NCBI RefSeq assembly: GCF_020740795.1
Contig: NC_067295.1
Coordinates: 5,580,501-5,644,500 of the forward strand
Source: Apus apus
Lineage: Eukaryota > Chordata > Aves > Apodiformes > Apodidae
Length of the DNA: 64,000 nucleotides
Direction of reading: 5' to 3'
Positions within the stretch are counted from its first letter, which is position 1. Each line of letters begins with the position of its first letter. The notes below the pieces were generated by a model that was not told the DNA's origin, searched no databases, and saw only the letters and a program-made list of their open reading frames with translations. Below, piece after piece: positions 1-20,300 of the stretch. Made by a program: the position numbers and the translations under genes.

Positions 1-113
1 GGTGTCTGGGATGCTTTGTGAGGGAAGGGGTCAATCGTTGGTGGGCCAGTGGATCTATATGGATCCCAGCATCCTTCCTTGACTCTCTCCTTCCCTTGGT
101 GACATCTTGGCAG
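1..113 (+). other. Intron of the GAA-like gene at the window edge
   Basis: The stretch ends in a pyrimidine-rich tract and TTGGCAG immediately before the first exon seen. Nothing else is recognisable in it. Confidence 0.7.
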
Positions 114-7437
<7,324 letters not shown>

Positions 7438-7665
7438 CTGGGGGGCCGTGGGTCACCCCACCTCACCAAAACCACCCATCCAGGAGATGCTCCACGCTCC
7501 TTCCTTCCAGGCCAGGATGCTGTCATGGAGGAGGTGGTGGGGACTGTCCCCTGCTGACATGTGGCCCCCTCCAACATGGCTGGGGATGGGGACACAGGAT
7601 GAGTGGTGAGGTCTGAGGTGTGGGTGCCTGCGGTCCCCGCTGTAATAAAGGCACGTGGACAGCTT
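7438..7665 (+). terminator. 3' UTR and polyadenylation signal of the GAA-like gene
   Basis: The TGA at 7435-7437 is followed by about 205 bp of untranslated sequence and a canonical AATAAA at 7644-7649. Cleavage is expected about 15-25 nt after the signal. The signal lies less than 900 bp from the INTS1 start codon, so the two genes are tightly packed head to tail. Confidence 0.8.
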
Positions 7666-7754
7666 GGAGAGCTTGCCTTGGGAGTGTGACGTGGGGATGG
7701 GGGTGGTGGCATGAGGAGTGGGGGGGGCTGGTAGCCACAAGGCCCCCTCAGAGT

Positions 7755-8350
7755 CCCTGATCCGAGTCCTTCCAATTCCATTGCCCCAATCTCAGCTGCT
7801 CAATTTCAACCCCAATCCAACTCCCCCCTCCATCCCAATTCCAGCCTGCCAATTTCAGTCAGTAATCTCAGCCCCTTCCCCCAAATTCAGCCCTCAGTCT
7901 CAGCCCCGCAATCCCACCCTCCGTTTCTGCCCCTAATCACAGAATTAAAGAATGGTTTGGGTTGAAAGGGACCTTAAAGACCATCTAGTTCCAGCTGCGC
8001 TGCCATGGGCAGGGATACCTTCTACTAGAGCAGGTTGCTCCAAGCCTCATCCAGCCTGGCCCTGAACGCTTCCAGGGGTGGGGCAGCCACAGCTCCCCTA
8101 GGCTCCCTGCGCCGGGGTCTCACCAATCCCAGCCTCCCCGATTCCAGCCCCCACCCCAGCCCCTTGACGCCCCTCTCAGATCCCAAACCCCTCCCAACCC
8201 AAGCACCACCAATCTCAGTCCCTCCAGCCCCCGACCCCCGTCCCAGTCCCCGTCTGGCCTCGCCTCCTCTCAAAGCCCCCCAGGACCCCAGACCCCGCCC
8301 CGACCCCAGACCCTTCTCCCTCTCCCCGCTCTCCCCCCGGCCCCAGGCTG
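7755..8350. repeat. Degenerate C-rich repeat array interrupted by CR1
   Basis: At 7755-7934, and again at 8126-8350, the plus strand is a pyrimidine-rich series of loose repeats of the type AATCTCAGCCCC / AATCCCAGCC. The CR1 fragment at 7935-8125 divides it. The sequence has no intact coding frame with family resemblance and fills most of the spacer between the two genes. Confidence 0.6.
7935..8125 (-). mobile_element. CR1 LINE 3'-end fragment (reverse orientation)
   Basis: The plus strand reads AATCACAGAATTAAAGAATGG, then blocks typical of the reverse complement of a bird CR1 3' end: GGGACCTTAAAGACCATCTAG, GGGCAGGGATACCT, CAGGTTGCTCCAAGC and GGTCTCACCA at the far end. It is a 5'-truncated, diverged copy without coding capacity. 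Confidence 0.88.
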
Positions 8351-8366
8351 CGCTTCCCGCTCTGTC

Positions 8367-8423
8367 CCGCTAGAGGGCAGCCCTGCCCCCCCCGCACCGC
8401 GCCCTCCCGCCGCCAGGCGGCGC
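8367..8423 (+). promoter_or_regulatory. Two CTCF-like motifs upstream of INTS1
   Basis: CCGCTAGAGGGCAG (8367-8380) and CCGCCAGGCGGCGC (8410-8423) both resemble the CTCF core CCASYAGRKGGCRS in the same orientation, 43 bp apart. The first departs from that core at one position, the second at two. They lie between the GAA-like 3' end and the INTS1 start, at the edge of the CpG island. Binding is inferred from motif only. Confidence 0.45.
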
Positions 8424-8960
8424 TGTGCTCGCGGCGGGGCGCGCAGCCCGGCGGGCGGGGCGGCGCGGGCAGCAGTTCCGGCTGCGGGGCCGGTGGCGCC
8501 CGGCGGCACCATGAACCGGCCGAAGGCGGCGGCCGTGCGGCGGCCCAGCGCCGCGCCCAAGCCCTCCGGTGAGTCCTGGGGAGCGGGGCCTGGGCGGTGG
8601 GATCCGCGGGGGCGGCAGGCTGGTGCTGACACGTCGGTCCCGTCTCCCCTTGCAGCGCACCCGCCCCCGGGAGACTTCATCGCGCTGGGCTCCAAGGGGC
8701 AGAGCGGCGAGGCCAAGGCCGCCGCGGCGCTGCTGAAGCCGGCGCCCCCCGGGCTGCCCTCCGAGCGCAAGCGGGACGCGGCCGCCTTGGCGGGCCCCTC
8801 GGGGCTGCCCGGCCTGAGCAAGCGGCCCAAGCTCTCGTCCACCCCGCCGCTCAGCGCCCTGGGGCGCCTGGCGGAGGCGGCGGTGGCGGAGAAGCGAGCC
8901 ATCTCCCCGTCCATCAAGGAGCCGTCTGTCATCCCCATCGAAGGTGAGGCCTCGCGGGGC
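8370..8960 (+). promoter_or_regulatory. INTS1: INTS1 CpG-island promoter
   Basis: The block is GC-rich with frequent CpG and covers the first two coding exons. No TATA box is evident. An ETS-type site (TTCCGG, 8476-8481) lies 30 bp before the ATG, as often seen at start sites of housekeeping genes. The 5' UTR is probably short, but the transcription start cannot be fixed from sequence. Confidence 0.7.
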
Positions 8961-11900
8961 GAGGACGCAAACTTGAGTTTCCCCTCCCCTGGAGCTTCAG
9001 CCTGGGAGCGTTTCTCTGAGCCCACGCGTGAACATTAACGTGCTGTCCTTCAGGCTTTCCGTGGGGAGCTGAGGTCATGGTTTTGTCGCCTCTCCTGTTG
9101 GCGTCGGGCTGTGCTCATCCTGTCTGAGAGCAGTTTAGTAGCTGCATTTGAAAGACTCTCTGAGGAAATCACCGAGTCTGGATTGGGGTGTTTTATTCAT
9201 ATATTTCTTTAGCAGACTCTGGATCTGAGTGTTGCTTGCTTATTGAATTGTGACTCCCCTTTCTGGTGGCTGATGCATTTCCAGAGCAGCATCCTAGCTG
9301 GACCACCCAAAAATAAACACGGGGTATTGTCAGGTGGGAAGCAGAACTCCTGATAGCAATTGGGAAGGGAAAAGCTATTGCAGGGGCTCAAGTTCAGCTG
9401 GTCCACGCTTTGCTTTCCTGGTGACTGGCCCTGCCAGCACCCTGGGGGGGTTGTTTTGCCTGAGGGTGAATACTGAAGGTGTGTGTTGGTGCCTGCAGTT
9501 GTGCCCACGGTGCTGCTGGATGAAATTGAGGCAGCAGAGGCAGAAGGCAACGACGACCGTATCGAGGGGGTGCTGTGTGGGGCTGTGAAGCAGCTGAAAA
9601 TGAACAGAGCCAAACCTGACACCACACTGTACCTGAGCCTCATGTACCTGGCAAAAATCAAACCAAACATATTTGCCACTGAAGGAGTTATCGAGGTGAG
9701 GGGTGTGCCATGTCTGGGCTCTTGGGGTTACTGATCGTAGAATCATCATAGGATGGGTTGAGTTGAAAGGGCCCTTAGAGATCATCTAGTTCCAACTCCC
9801 CTGCATGGGCAGGGACACCTCCCACCAGACCAGGTTGCTCCAAGCCCTATCCAACCTGGCCTTGAACACTTCCAGGGATGAGGCAGCCACAGCTTCTCTG
9901 GGCAGCCTGTTTGTGTCTCACCACCCTCAGAGTGAAGAATTTCCTCCTAATGTCTAACCTAAATCTCCCCTCTGCCAGATTTAATCCATTACCCCTTGTC
10001 CTCTCACTACCAGCCCTTGTACAAAGCCCCTCTCCAGCTTTCCTGTAGCCCCTCAGGTACTGTAAGTCTGCTATGAGGTCTCCCCAGCACCTTCTGTGTG
10101 TCTGTGTGAATTCCATAGCTCTGTGGCAAGCTGGGGATGTTTTTCTAAAGCTTTCATGTGCCTGCTTGCTAGATGGCTTGATGATTATTTTTTGTGGGTG
10201 ATGTTCCAGGCACTGTGCAGCCTACTCCGAAGAGATGCCTCCATCAACTTCAAAGCCAAAGGGAATAGTCTCGTGTCTGTCTTGGCCTGTAACCTTCTCA
10301 TGGCAGCTTATGAAGAGGATGAGAACTGGCCAGAGATCTTTGTCAAGGTTGTTGAGCCAGGGGTGCCCCTCCTGAGCTGGGGCAGGGGTGGGCAGACTGG
10401 GTAACACCAGCTGGGGTTGGGAGATGTGTCTGTGCTGGGGTAAGATCCCAGCAGAGGATTTATTCTTGCTGCAGGGGAAGGGAGTATCCAGTGGCCTGTT
10501 GTCTGGCCCCTGTGGGGGATGCAGCTGGAGGAGGCAGTAATTGGAGACTGGGCCTGTGCTATATTGACAAGGGAGAAAATCAGAGTTTGGCTTTTTTTTT
10601 TAAAGAAGAATCTGCAGTGGCTGTTGGAAGTGCTGTGGCCTCCATCACCTTTTGTTGCGTCATCTGCTCTTTTCTGAGATGCCTTTGAGAATCTTTTTTA
10701 TATAAGTGTCACAGAGACTTCTTATTTTCTAGTTGGTCTGTAGGGATTAAAACAGCCCGTTGATTTAAAAAGGCTAAGCTAAGACCAGTTTCTGTATTTT
10801 GATGGCAGAAGTTGTAAAATCTTTTCTAAAGCACAGTCAGCTTTGCTGCTTGAGAGGGTCGGTCCTCACTAGAGCTTGGGATGTGGTGGTTTGTTTTTTA
10901 GCTTTTATGTGACTTACCTGCAGACATCTGGTCTGCTTTTCATCCATACAATGGTTAAGCTAGTTTCCTACTTTCCAGCTGTATATTGAAAATAAATAAA
11001 AACTGGGGAACCTTGCAAATATTCCTTTGATTAACTGCTTAAAATAATAAGGCTTGGGAGTGATTTGCATTCTCTCCTGCAGGTTTACATTGAAGACTCA
11101 CTTGGGGAGCGGATCTGGGTGGACAGCCCTCACTGCAAGACCTTTGTGGATAACATCCAAACAGCTTTTAACACCAAGATGCCTCCTAAGAGCATGCTCT
11201 TGCATGGGGAAGTTGGACGTAGTGGAGGGGACCTTAGTGCTGGTAAGAAGATGTTTAGGAAGTGGAAACAAAGGGGTAGGAGAGGAGGGAGTCTGAATAT
11301 ATTGGCTGGTGAGAATAGTTTGTTACTGGATGGTCAGATATACCAGCCATTGAGTTCCAGGTGTTGCTTTTCATCTTTGGGGTTCTTTTATCTCTCAGGG
11401 GTGTTTGAGGGAAGGCAGTGAAAGAGGCTTTGAGAACAAGCCTGTATGTGATACAGTGTGAGGAGGCAACTAGTTGTGGCCTCCTTCAGTGTTGTTGAAG
11501 GGGATCCTTGAGAGAAGCTGAATGAGTGATCCCTAGGAAGAAGAGTTGTCCCATGATGTATGCTGGTCTCTCCTAGGGAGTAGCCCACACCCTTCCATGA
11601 CAGAGGAGGAGGACAGCCAGAGTGAGCTGCTAATTGCAGAGGAGAAAATGAGCCCCGAGCAGGAGGGCCAGCTCATGCCCAGGTACTGCGTCTCTTCCTC
11701 TTCTGACATTGCCATGTGGCAGATCTGTCTGTGCTCACCCACTCTTGCAGGGGAGCTTCCCTCTCTGCACTTGCTAGAGGGTGGTGAGCATCAGGTACAG
11801 TTGGTTCCAGGAAAAAATAGTAGATTTTGTTGTTTGCTTGTTTGTTTGCAACATATACCATGAGCTAGAAAGGGTGCTGATCTCTGGACACAGTAGAATG

Positions 11901-14351
11901 TGACCAAGCTGGCTTGTGTGGAAGTGAATAAAGTGTAGTTTGTGTGGCCCAGGTATGAAGACCTTGCAGAGAGTGTGGAGGAATATGTCCTGGACATGCT
12001 GCGAGACCAACTCAACCGGCGGCAGCCGATGGACAACGTCTCCAGGAACCTCCTCCGGCTGCTGACAGCCACCTGTGGCTACAAGGAGGTGCGGCAGATG
12101 GCTGTGCAGAGGCTGGAGATGTGGCTGCAGAACCCAAAGGTAAGAACAGAAGCTGTTGAAGAACAACTCTTCTGCACCTGGTGTGGAATCCAGCCAGGAG
12201 GGCCGCATACTGTGTGGCAGTTACATTTCTGATCTGTGATGGCAGGTGGCTCTAGCCTTTCTGTTCCTCCTCTGCAGTTGACCAAGCCAGCTCAGGACCT
12301 GCTGATGTCAGTCTGTATGAACTGCAACACCCACAGCTCTGAGGACATGGAAGTTATCTCCAACCTGATCAAAATTCGTCTCAAGCCAAAAGTTCTCCTC
12401 AACCACTACATGCTGTGTGTCAGGTAAGTGAGTGGCTGGGTCTGTGACAGAAAGAGGAGGCACTCTGGGAGATGTGCCCAGACCCTCAGTGGTCTCAGTG
12501 TCTCTGCACAGTGGTTTTAAATACCAGGTTGGACCATGGGGTGTTCTGTGTAACATTTAGATGACTTTCACTGACTTAAAAGTCTTTTAGTAATTCTTTG
12601 ACATAGCTGTGGACATGTGCTGCTCTTTCCTCTTCACCTTTGCGTGTTAAATGTGTGTTCTTCAAAGAGAAATCAAAACAGTGGGTCTAGCTGCAACAAA
12701 ACCAGCTCTGATACCTCTGGTCTTCCCTTGCAGAGAACTGCTGAATGCACACAGGGATAACCTGGGCACCACAATTAAGTTTGTGATTTTCAACGAACTA
12801 TCAAATGCAAGAAATCCCAACAACATGCAGATCTTGTACACTGTGCTTCAGCATAGCTCCGAGCAAGCTCCAAAGGTAGGAGCAGCGTCCTGTGTGACTG
12901 AGGGTGATCCCAGTCCCCTGCCTGAAGGACTGAGCTGGCTGGATGCTTGTTCTGTTTTGAAATTACACTATTGCACTTGTCAGGAATAAATGTGCACGGG
13001 TATTTTCTAGCTCCCATGTTCTGGGTGACCAACCTTGTGGTCATGAAGTTTCATGAGATACCATACCACCCGCCTCATTCCGTTGTGTCTTTTCATTTTG
13101 TGGATGCAACTACATTTCAAAGCACTGAAAGTTTTCTCTCTCTCTGGCCTCAGTACCTAGCAATGGTGTTCCAGGATCTTCTGACTACGAAGGATGATTA
13201 CTTGCGGGCTTCTCGGGCTCTGCTACGAGAGATCATCAAACAGACAAAGCATGAGATCAACTTCCAGGCCTTCTGCCTGGGCCTCATGCAGGAACGGAAG
13301 GAAGCCCAGTATGCAGAAATGGAATTCAAGGTACCACTTTGCTTGACCTCTGTGTTGCTGGATCTACCAGTGCTGTTCTGGGCTCTTCTAGATCTCTTTT
13401 TCTGGCTATTCTTTCTTTTGCTCTTTGTTATCTGAGTCAGTCAGTATGTGTGTCTCACCTCATAGCAGGGCTTTCATATCCCATTCGCAAACATCCATGA
13501 TTGGAATTTTTGATGAAGTACTTTTCCAGAAGGCAGCTTTGGCTATTGCTGACTGAACTCACCACTTTGTTTTCTTTTAAGGAGCGGTTTGTCATCCACA
13601 TAACTGATCTGCTAGCTGTCTCCATGATGCTTGGTATCACAGCCCAGGTGAAGGAGGCTGGAATTGCTTGGGACAAAGGAGAGAAAAAGAGTAAGCAGAA
13701 CAACCTGGGTTCCCTCCAAAGATGGGCAGCTTGGCAGATATCTCCCCCTGAGGCTGGAGGAGCATTGCAGCTAGGGTTAATGCTGAATAGAGGCCTGGGG
13801 GTGCTTCCTGTCATCCTGAGACTGACAGAAGTGCGAGATGTGGCATTTGCATGGCTGGGTGCTTCTTGTATCAGTGGAGGCAGTGGTTGGAGCCTGAGGA
13901 AAGGGAATTGTGTCTAGGGGGGCAGCTGTAGGGATTACCAAGTTCCTCATGCTGAGCAGACAGGCCTTTGGGGTGGCACTGAAGTGACTGCCCAGATGTC
14001 ATCTTCTCACAGTTGATTCATCTGTGCTGCTTCTCAGGGTGGTGTTGCAGTGCGTGTCACCGTGAAGCACATGTGCTGTCAGGGCTGGTGTCTGATTTAC
14101 CTCTCCCTGGTTTACTGTTGATGCTTCAGAGTCCTAGTCACTGTTTGCTCTTGAAACAGCCACCCTCTCCTGCTTGGCTCCTGGTAAGGGTTCTGATAGG
14201 TGTGTAGTTTGTAACCTGACTGTTTTACAGACCTGGAAGTGCTGCGCTCTTTCCAGAACCAAATTGCTGCTATCCAGCGGGATGCTGTCTGGTGGCTTCA
14301 CACAGTGGTTCCATCTATCAGCAAGCTGGCTCCCAAGGACTATGTGCACTG
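8511..14351 (+). CDS. INTS1: INTS1 coding exons 1-12
   Basis: Exons: 8511-8568, 8656-8943, 9499-9695, 10210-10347, 11083-11242, 11577-11682, 11953-12139, 12278-12423, 12734-12875, 13154-13330, 13582-13690, 14231-14351. They encode the N-terminal Ala/Pro/Lys-rich tail (residues 1 to about 115), then the first helical repeats and the DUF3677 region. Exon 4 ends in a weak donor, AAG|GTTGTT. Intron 3 is largely a reverse CR1 fragment. All other junctions are ordinary GT-AG, and phases agree throughout. Confidence 0.95.
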
Positions 14352-17300
14352 GTAAGAGAGTCAGCCTGGTGACTGGCTGTGCATAACCAGTTCCTTTCCC
14401 AACAGTGTATCACATTATGAAAACCATGCGTATGCCAGGGTTTGGTGAGATTTCTTTCCCCTTACCAGGCAGGGAGCAGACACAGTGTTTTAGCAGGGTT
14501 CAGGCTGGGGCTGTTTTCCTCTCAGGGATTCCTGCAGGTACATCCTTTTTACAGAAATAAATTATAATGGAAAATATTTATTGTTTGTATTATCTGGGTC
14601 AACCAATAGTGAATTTCCAGTTACCTGACCAAGTGTGATCCCTGTGGACCCCTTGTGGTTCCTTTTTGTCTTACATGCTTTTTCAGGCTGTAGGGTTGGT
14701 GGGTCTGTAGATAGTGCTGTCTCCTCTGCCTGCTTCTGATTGTATCCTGGGGTCTGGCCCAAGTTATTTCTGAGACAGGTCAAGCCAGAATTAGTGTTAT
14801 GAGATGTGTTCACTGGAAGTGTAAATGTGTGCCCATACTGTGTATCCCTCTGTGTTGTGATTTAAATTGTTACTTTTGCTAGACCAGCTTTATCTGAGGG
14901 GGCTCCTTCATGTGTGGGATGGCAAGCATTAGAAGGAGTTTGGGGAGACTGTTGAATGTGTTCTTGAGCCTCACACAGGTGGTGTTCACTGTTGTTTTCA
15001 TCTCCACAGCCTCCACAAGGTGCTCTTCACAGAACAGCCAGAAACCTACTACAAATGGGACAACTGGCCCCCTGAGAGCGACCGCAAGTGAGTGTGTGCC
15101 CTACCTGCAGCTGGGTACAGGAGCTGGAGGAAGAGGAATTGGTGTTCTCTGGTGTTCCTTACATAGCTCTGTGTTGGAAGGGCTTGGAACTGTGCTTAGA
15201 TTTTCTTCCTCTGCTACATTGCCTTAAAATTGAGGGATGTTGCTCCATTCTCCATCTGTTCCTCTTCCTCCTTCATTCCTGTTCCCTGTGCCAAGCTGTT
15301 CAGATCTTGATGCTGTAACTGGGAGAAGAGCAGCCCTGCACTGTGTGGTTTGTACCGGGGAGCTCAGGCTCAAGCAGGCTGAAGTGCAGAGGTACAGGGT
15401 GATGAGCAATGTTCCATGTAACAATTTGTGGCAGGTAGTTGCATTTGGAGCTGGAGACCAAGGAAGGGGTTGTAAACTAAGCTGTAAACTAAACTTCTGC
15501 TTGGATGAGCTCTGGCATTTGTGAAGGTTTTCAGGAGCCTTCATTCTGCTGTCCAAAGAAGCATGACTGATGTCTCATGTCTTGTGCAGCTTCTTCCTTC
15601 GCCTCTGCTCTGAGGTGCCCATCCTTGAGGACACCCTGATGCGGATCCTGGTGATCGGTTTGTCGCGAGACCTTCCTCTGGGCCCTGCAGATGCCATGGA
15701 GCTCGCTGACCACTTGGTGAAGCGGGCGGCGGCCGTGCAAGCAGATGGTAAGACTGCACAAAGCTCCAGCCAGCAAGTGGTTCCTTCTGCCTACATGTCC
15801 TCTTATGGCCACCCAGGGCTGATGCAGCTCCTACCACACACCAAAGAGCCTTTGCATCATCTGAGGCACGTTTTAGTCCTGGTGGTTAAGCCTTTGGTTC
15901 AAAGCCAGACGCGTATTGCTGTTGCTTTCTCACTAGAGGAGCTTCTTATTTTCTCCTGCTGTTTGTTTCTGTTACTCATTTTCTGTCATGGAGTGTTGGG
16001 GAAATTACTGGTTGTGTTGAGGATGAAGGACTGTGAATAACCACTCAAAGTTTTGAGGTAGCATTTTTAAACTCAGTTCAGCCCTTTATGCATACTGTGA
16101 AACTAATAGAAATTTTTAGGCCATGCAAAAATGAAAGGGTTGGAAGCTAAAGTAAACTAACTCATGTATTTTCCACTCTTTCCAATTCCATTATTCAAAC
16201 ACTGCTACAGAATAGCAGTTACAAAAGCAGCCTTAACTCTTACCCCTTTTATGAATTCATTCAGCATTTGTCCAAATTCCTGGGTCCTTAGAGAGTATGT
16301 CAATCCAAGTTGAGCTATATGTTTGTGTCAGAGTTGAGGGGTTGTCCCTTAGATTGGAAAGCATTTTATGTACTCTTAGCACTGACTGGTTAATAGCAGA
16401 GTCCAGACGTGGCCAGTGCAAGCAGCAGGAACTAAACTTTGCAGTTGAATACCTTGGGAATAGCCTCTCAGAGTAGCATTTTAAATGCTGCACCATTTCA
16501 AATACTGGAAGACTCAAGAGTTAAGTTAGAGCAAGTCTGCAAAATTGCAACAAAGTTAAAATGCATTTTTGGTTCCTCTGAGCCCCAGAAGTTCTGAGCA
16601 GATTCATTGCTTATTTGAAGAAGTGTGAGTTCTGAAAAAGATACAGGTATTGGATGCATTCAGGGGAAAAAAAAACCCAAACCAAGCTGCCCTTAAGAAT
16701 TTAAACCAAATTGCAGCTGAAAAGCTCAATACCCTTATATATTGACTTGAAGGGTTTAAGTGTTGCTGCTTTTTAAGTAGTGGTGGATTTTGTTCCTGTA
16801 ATATCATGAGCAGAAGCCCACAATAACATAGTTGCTTGAAGTACAATTTTTGTTATACTGTGATGCTTTTCTGGAAGGACTTCCAGCTAGATGGACAGGT
16901 CAATAACTTGCTTAGTCCTTTCTTCTCCTCCAGATGTTGAGGTCCTGAGGGTAGAAAGAATCCAGCTGATCGATGCGGTGTTGAATCTGTGCACTTATCA
17001 CCATCCAGAGAACATCCAGCTGCCCCCAGGGTAAGGCTCAGCACACAGACCATCTTGTGGTCTAGCTCATTTTCAACTTGTCACTAACAATCTTAGCTCA
17101 CAGATTTTAAGATGCTTTTCCTTATTACAATTTGTAATAAAAAAACCCATGGGGAAACGTTTTCAATGTTGCGTTCAGGTGGAAATTTCTCCAGGGCAAT
17201 TAAGCCCTGAGTCATGGAATGGATTTTCTTCTGCAAGCACTCTGACCCTTCTGCTCTAGAAACCTTCAGCTGAACCCTGCTGTCCTTCCTGAGAGAGGCT

Positions 17301-20300
17301 TTTGGTTTTTTTCCTTTTGTTTTTTGAAAACCACTGAACTGGTGTGACTGAATCTAAACAGTGCATGGTTAAGGAGAAGAGCAGTCTTAATATGGCTTTA
17401 AGTGACCAGACCGAACCACTTGTATCTGTTGATGGCTTTTGCAGGTACCAGCCTCCAAATCTAGCTATTTCTACCCTCTACTGGAAAGCCTGGCCTCTCC
17501 TGCTTGTAGTGGCTGCATTCAATCCTGAAAACATTGGTGAGTGTGGGCATCTCTCAGGATACTAGTTCTGCTGCAAAAATTGGCCAGGATGCTGTCTGCT
17601 AAAGTCTGGTTGCCTGTGTTCAAGGCATGTGCTGGTGAGATAACTGCAGTTAACTAACTGCATATTCCTGTGTGTGCAAAAATGCACAGTGTGGGTTTGG
17701 ATAAGCATGTGTCTGTGCTCTTAAGGGTGGTGAGCTGTTCCAAAGGGAGCTTGTGTGTCTCCCTACCTTGAAGTGTGTTAGAATATATATGTAAAGACCC
17801 TCACTTTCCTGTATCCCTGATTGTTCTTCTCTGCTGCAGGTCTGGCTGCGTGGGAGGAGTACCCCTCTCTAAAGATGCTCATGGAAATGGTCATGACCAA
17901 GTTAGTATGCTTAAATCCCTACAGAATTGAATAGGCCACCAAAACCACACATTTCTGAATGCAGCTTGTGCCAGCTGGCTCCTTCCTTTCCAGTGGGACT
18001 GGTGTAAAATAAGCTGGCTGACAGCAACAGTTTCAGTTTGAGTGGTAAAGTTGCCTTCCCCCAATAGAAGTATTATAAGCAAGAGAATGAAGCTGAGAAA
18101 AATGGAGGGATGGCTGTGGTGTGTCTTGTTGAAAAGGACTCTGTCTCCCTGGCCCTCTTGAGAAGCTGCATTGTTTTTTTTCCATGTTGTTTGATGAAGC
18201 TGAGGTCCTGAGGACTGTCTGACTGTGGTTTGTGAGTTTTGAACAGGCCAAGGTAGCCATTTTCTTTTTAAATTTATTTTCTCAGCAATTATTCCTATCC
18301 TCAATGTACCCTGACGGATGAGGAGACGCGCACAGAGATGATTAATCGTGAACTTCAAATCTCCCAGAGAGAAAAACAGGAGATTCTTGCATTTGAGGGT
18401 CATCTGGCTGCTGCATCCACAAAACAGACCATTACAGAGAGCAGCAGCCTCTTGCTGTCCCAGCTGACGAGTCTGGACCCTCAGTAAGTAGCCTTCTGCA
18501 GTCTGGTGCCATCAGGAAATCCCAGTCAATGCTAGTCAGGAAAGCCTATTGCTCATAGGATGGTTGATGTGGCCAAGAAGTGCCCTGGGATTTGGTAGCC
18601 TGGGTAATATGTGTCACATTTGGTCCTTGTCCTTCTGTTGCCACCTGTATGTAGCCCCCATGTACTACTGAACTGAGGGATCCTCCACAGAGTGAAAGGA
18701 AGACTGCCTGTGAATAACTTCTTGTTCCTCTGGCAGGGGCCCCCCACGCAGACCTCCACCCCATGTCCTGGAGCAGGTAAAAAGCCTGAATCAGTCTCTT
18801 CGCTTGGGCCACCTCTTGTGTCGCAGTCGTCATCCTGACTTCCTTCTCAACATCATTCAAAGACAGGTGGGCTCCATTGGTCACTTGGTTGTGTTGGGAT
18901 CTGATCCCTTGTCTCTGAAATTGAGCAGAGTGAGGGGCAAAAGGAAGCTAAAGAGGAGTCAGGGAAGGTGGCTTACTGCTCAGGAATTAAATGGTCAGTA
19001 TGTTGCATCTTTGTTCTGCTGACCTTGCATTGTCACTCTGCTGCTTCCTAGGCCTCATCACAGTCAATGCCTTGGCTGGCAGATCTGGTTCAGTCCAGCG
19101 AGGGCTCCTTGGATGTCCTACCTGTGCAGTGCCTTTGTGAGTTCCTGCTTCATGATGCTGCTGATGAATCCACCTCAGGTGAAGAAGAGGAGGAGGGTGA
19201 GAGTAAGGAGCAGCGTGCCAAGAAACGCCAAGTGAGTAGTCTTCTGGGGGTCAGTTCTGTTACCTACTTCCTGTTCATCGTGGATTTGATTTCACTGGAA
19301 AGGCCAACTCCTTCCTCTACAGAGACAACAGAAACAAAGGCAGTTGCTTGGACGATTGCAAGACCTGCTGTTGGGTCCCAAAGCAGATGAACAGACAACC
19401 TGTGAGGTGCTTGACTATTTCCTACGACGCCTGAGTTCCTCCCAAGTGGCCTCACGAGTCTTGGCCATGAAGGTGAGAAAAAAAATCCTGACTAGGGTTT
19501 GTCAGAAGCTGAGGGCAGAGTCCTAGATTCTCATGAATCCAGAGCCAGTACAGTGGAATTGTTTCACATCATCCTTCTTCAGTAACTTGTCTTGTTCTCC
19601 ATCAAATACACTTCTACTCCCTGCAGCTCAGAAGCCTTCTGGGTTCAACAGCCAAATAGTATTTTTCTTAAGATAGCAAAATCCAGCTCTGTGTTTCCTG
19701 TGAAGTTCAGGTGTAGACTCAGCAGGTCATGTGCTACATGGAGTAATTGTCAGCAGCCTTTTCTGTGGGGAATGTAAATGAGTGAGTGTCTGGTGCTCTA
19801 GAGCATAGTCAAGGCAAGCAGGATTGCAGAGAGCTCAAAAAGATTATGCTTAGAAAAGAGTGAAACTTCATGTAGGGTAGCTGTCAAGCAAGCACATTAT
19901 ATGCGATATGAAACGTGTTGTGTGCTGCTTTTGGATGTTCTGTGATGTTTGAAGCTTGTTTCTTCTGTGATATTCCTTAGTATGAAACTAGCAGTCCAGC
20001 TGTGGCTTCAAAAGCAACAGCTGCATCCATGTGACTTCTGCAGGGCCTGTCCTTGGTGCTGTCAGAAGGGGGGCTGCGTGATGGAGAGGAGAAAGATCAC
20101 CCCATGGAAGAAGACTCTGGTGATTCTGAGCTGCTGCAGGGATACCAGTGGCTGCTGAGAGACCTCCCCAGGCTGCCACTGTTTGACAGTGTGAGAGCAA
20201 CAACAGCCCTGGCCTTGCAGCAGGTGGGTGTTGGTGGCTGGAAGTGGTGAGGGATTAGCTTATTCTTTGTCCTACTCATGCTAAAACAATGCTCAGCAAA

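Noticed and set aside
8270-9025. A 251-codon antisense frame over INTS1 exons 1-2
   Set aside because: It is a shadow of the GC-rich INTS1 coding sequence and CpG island.
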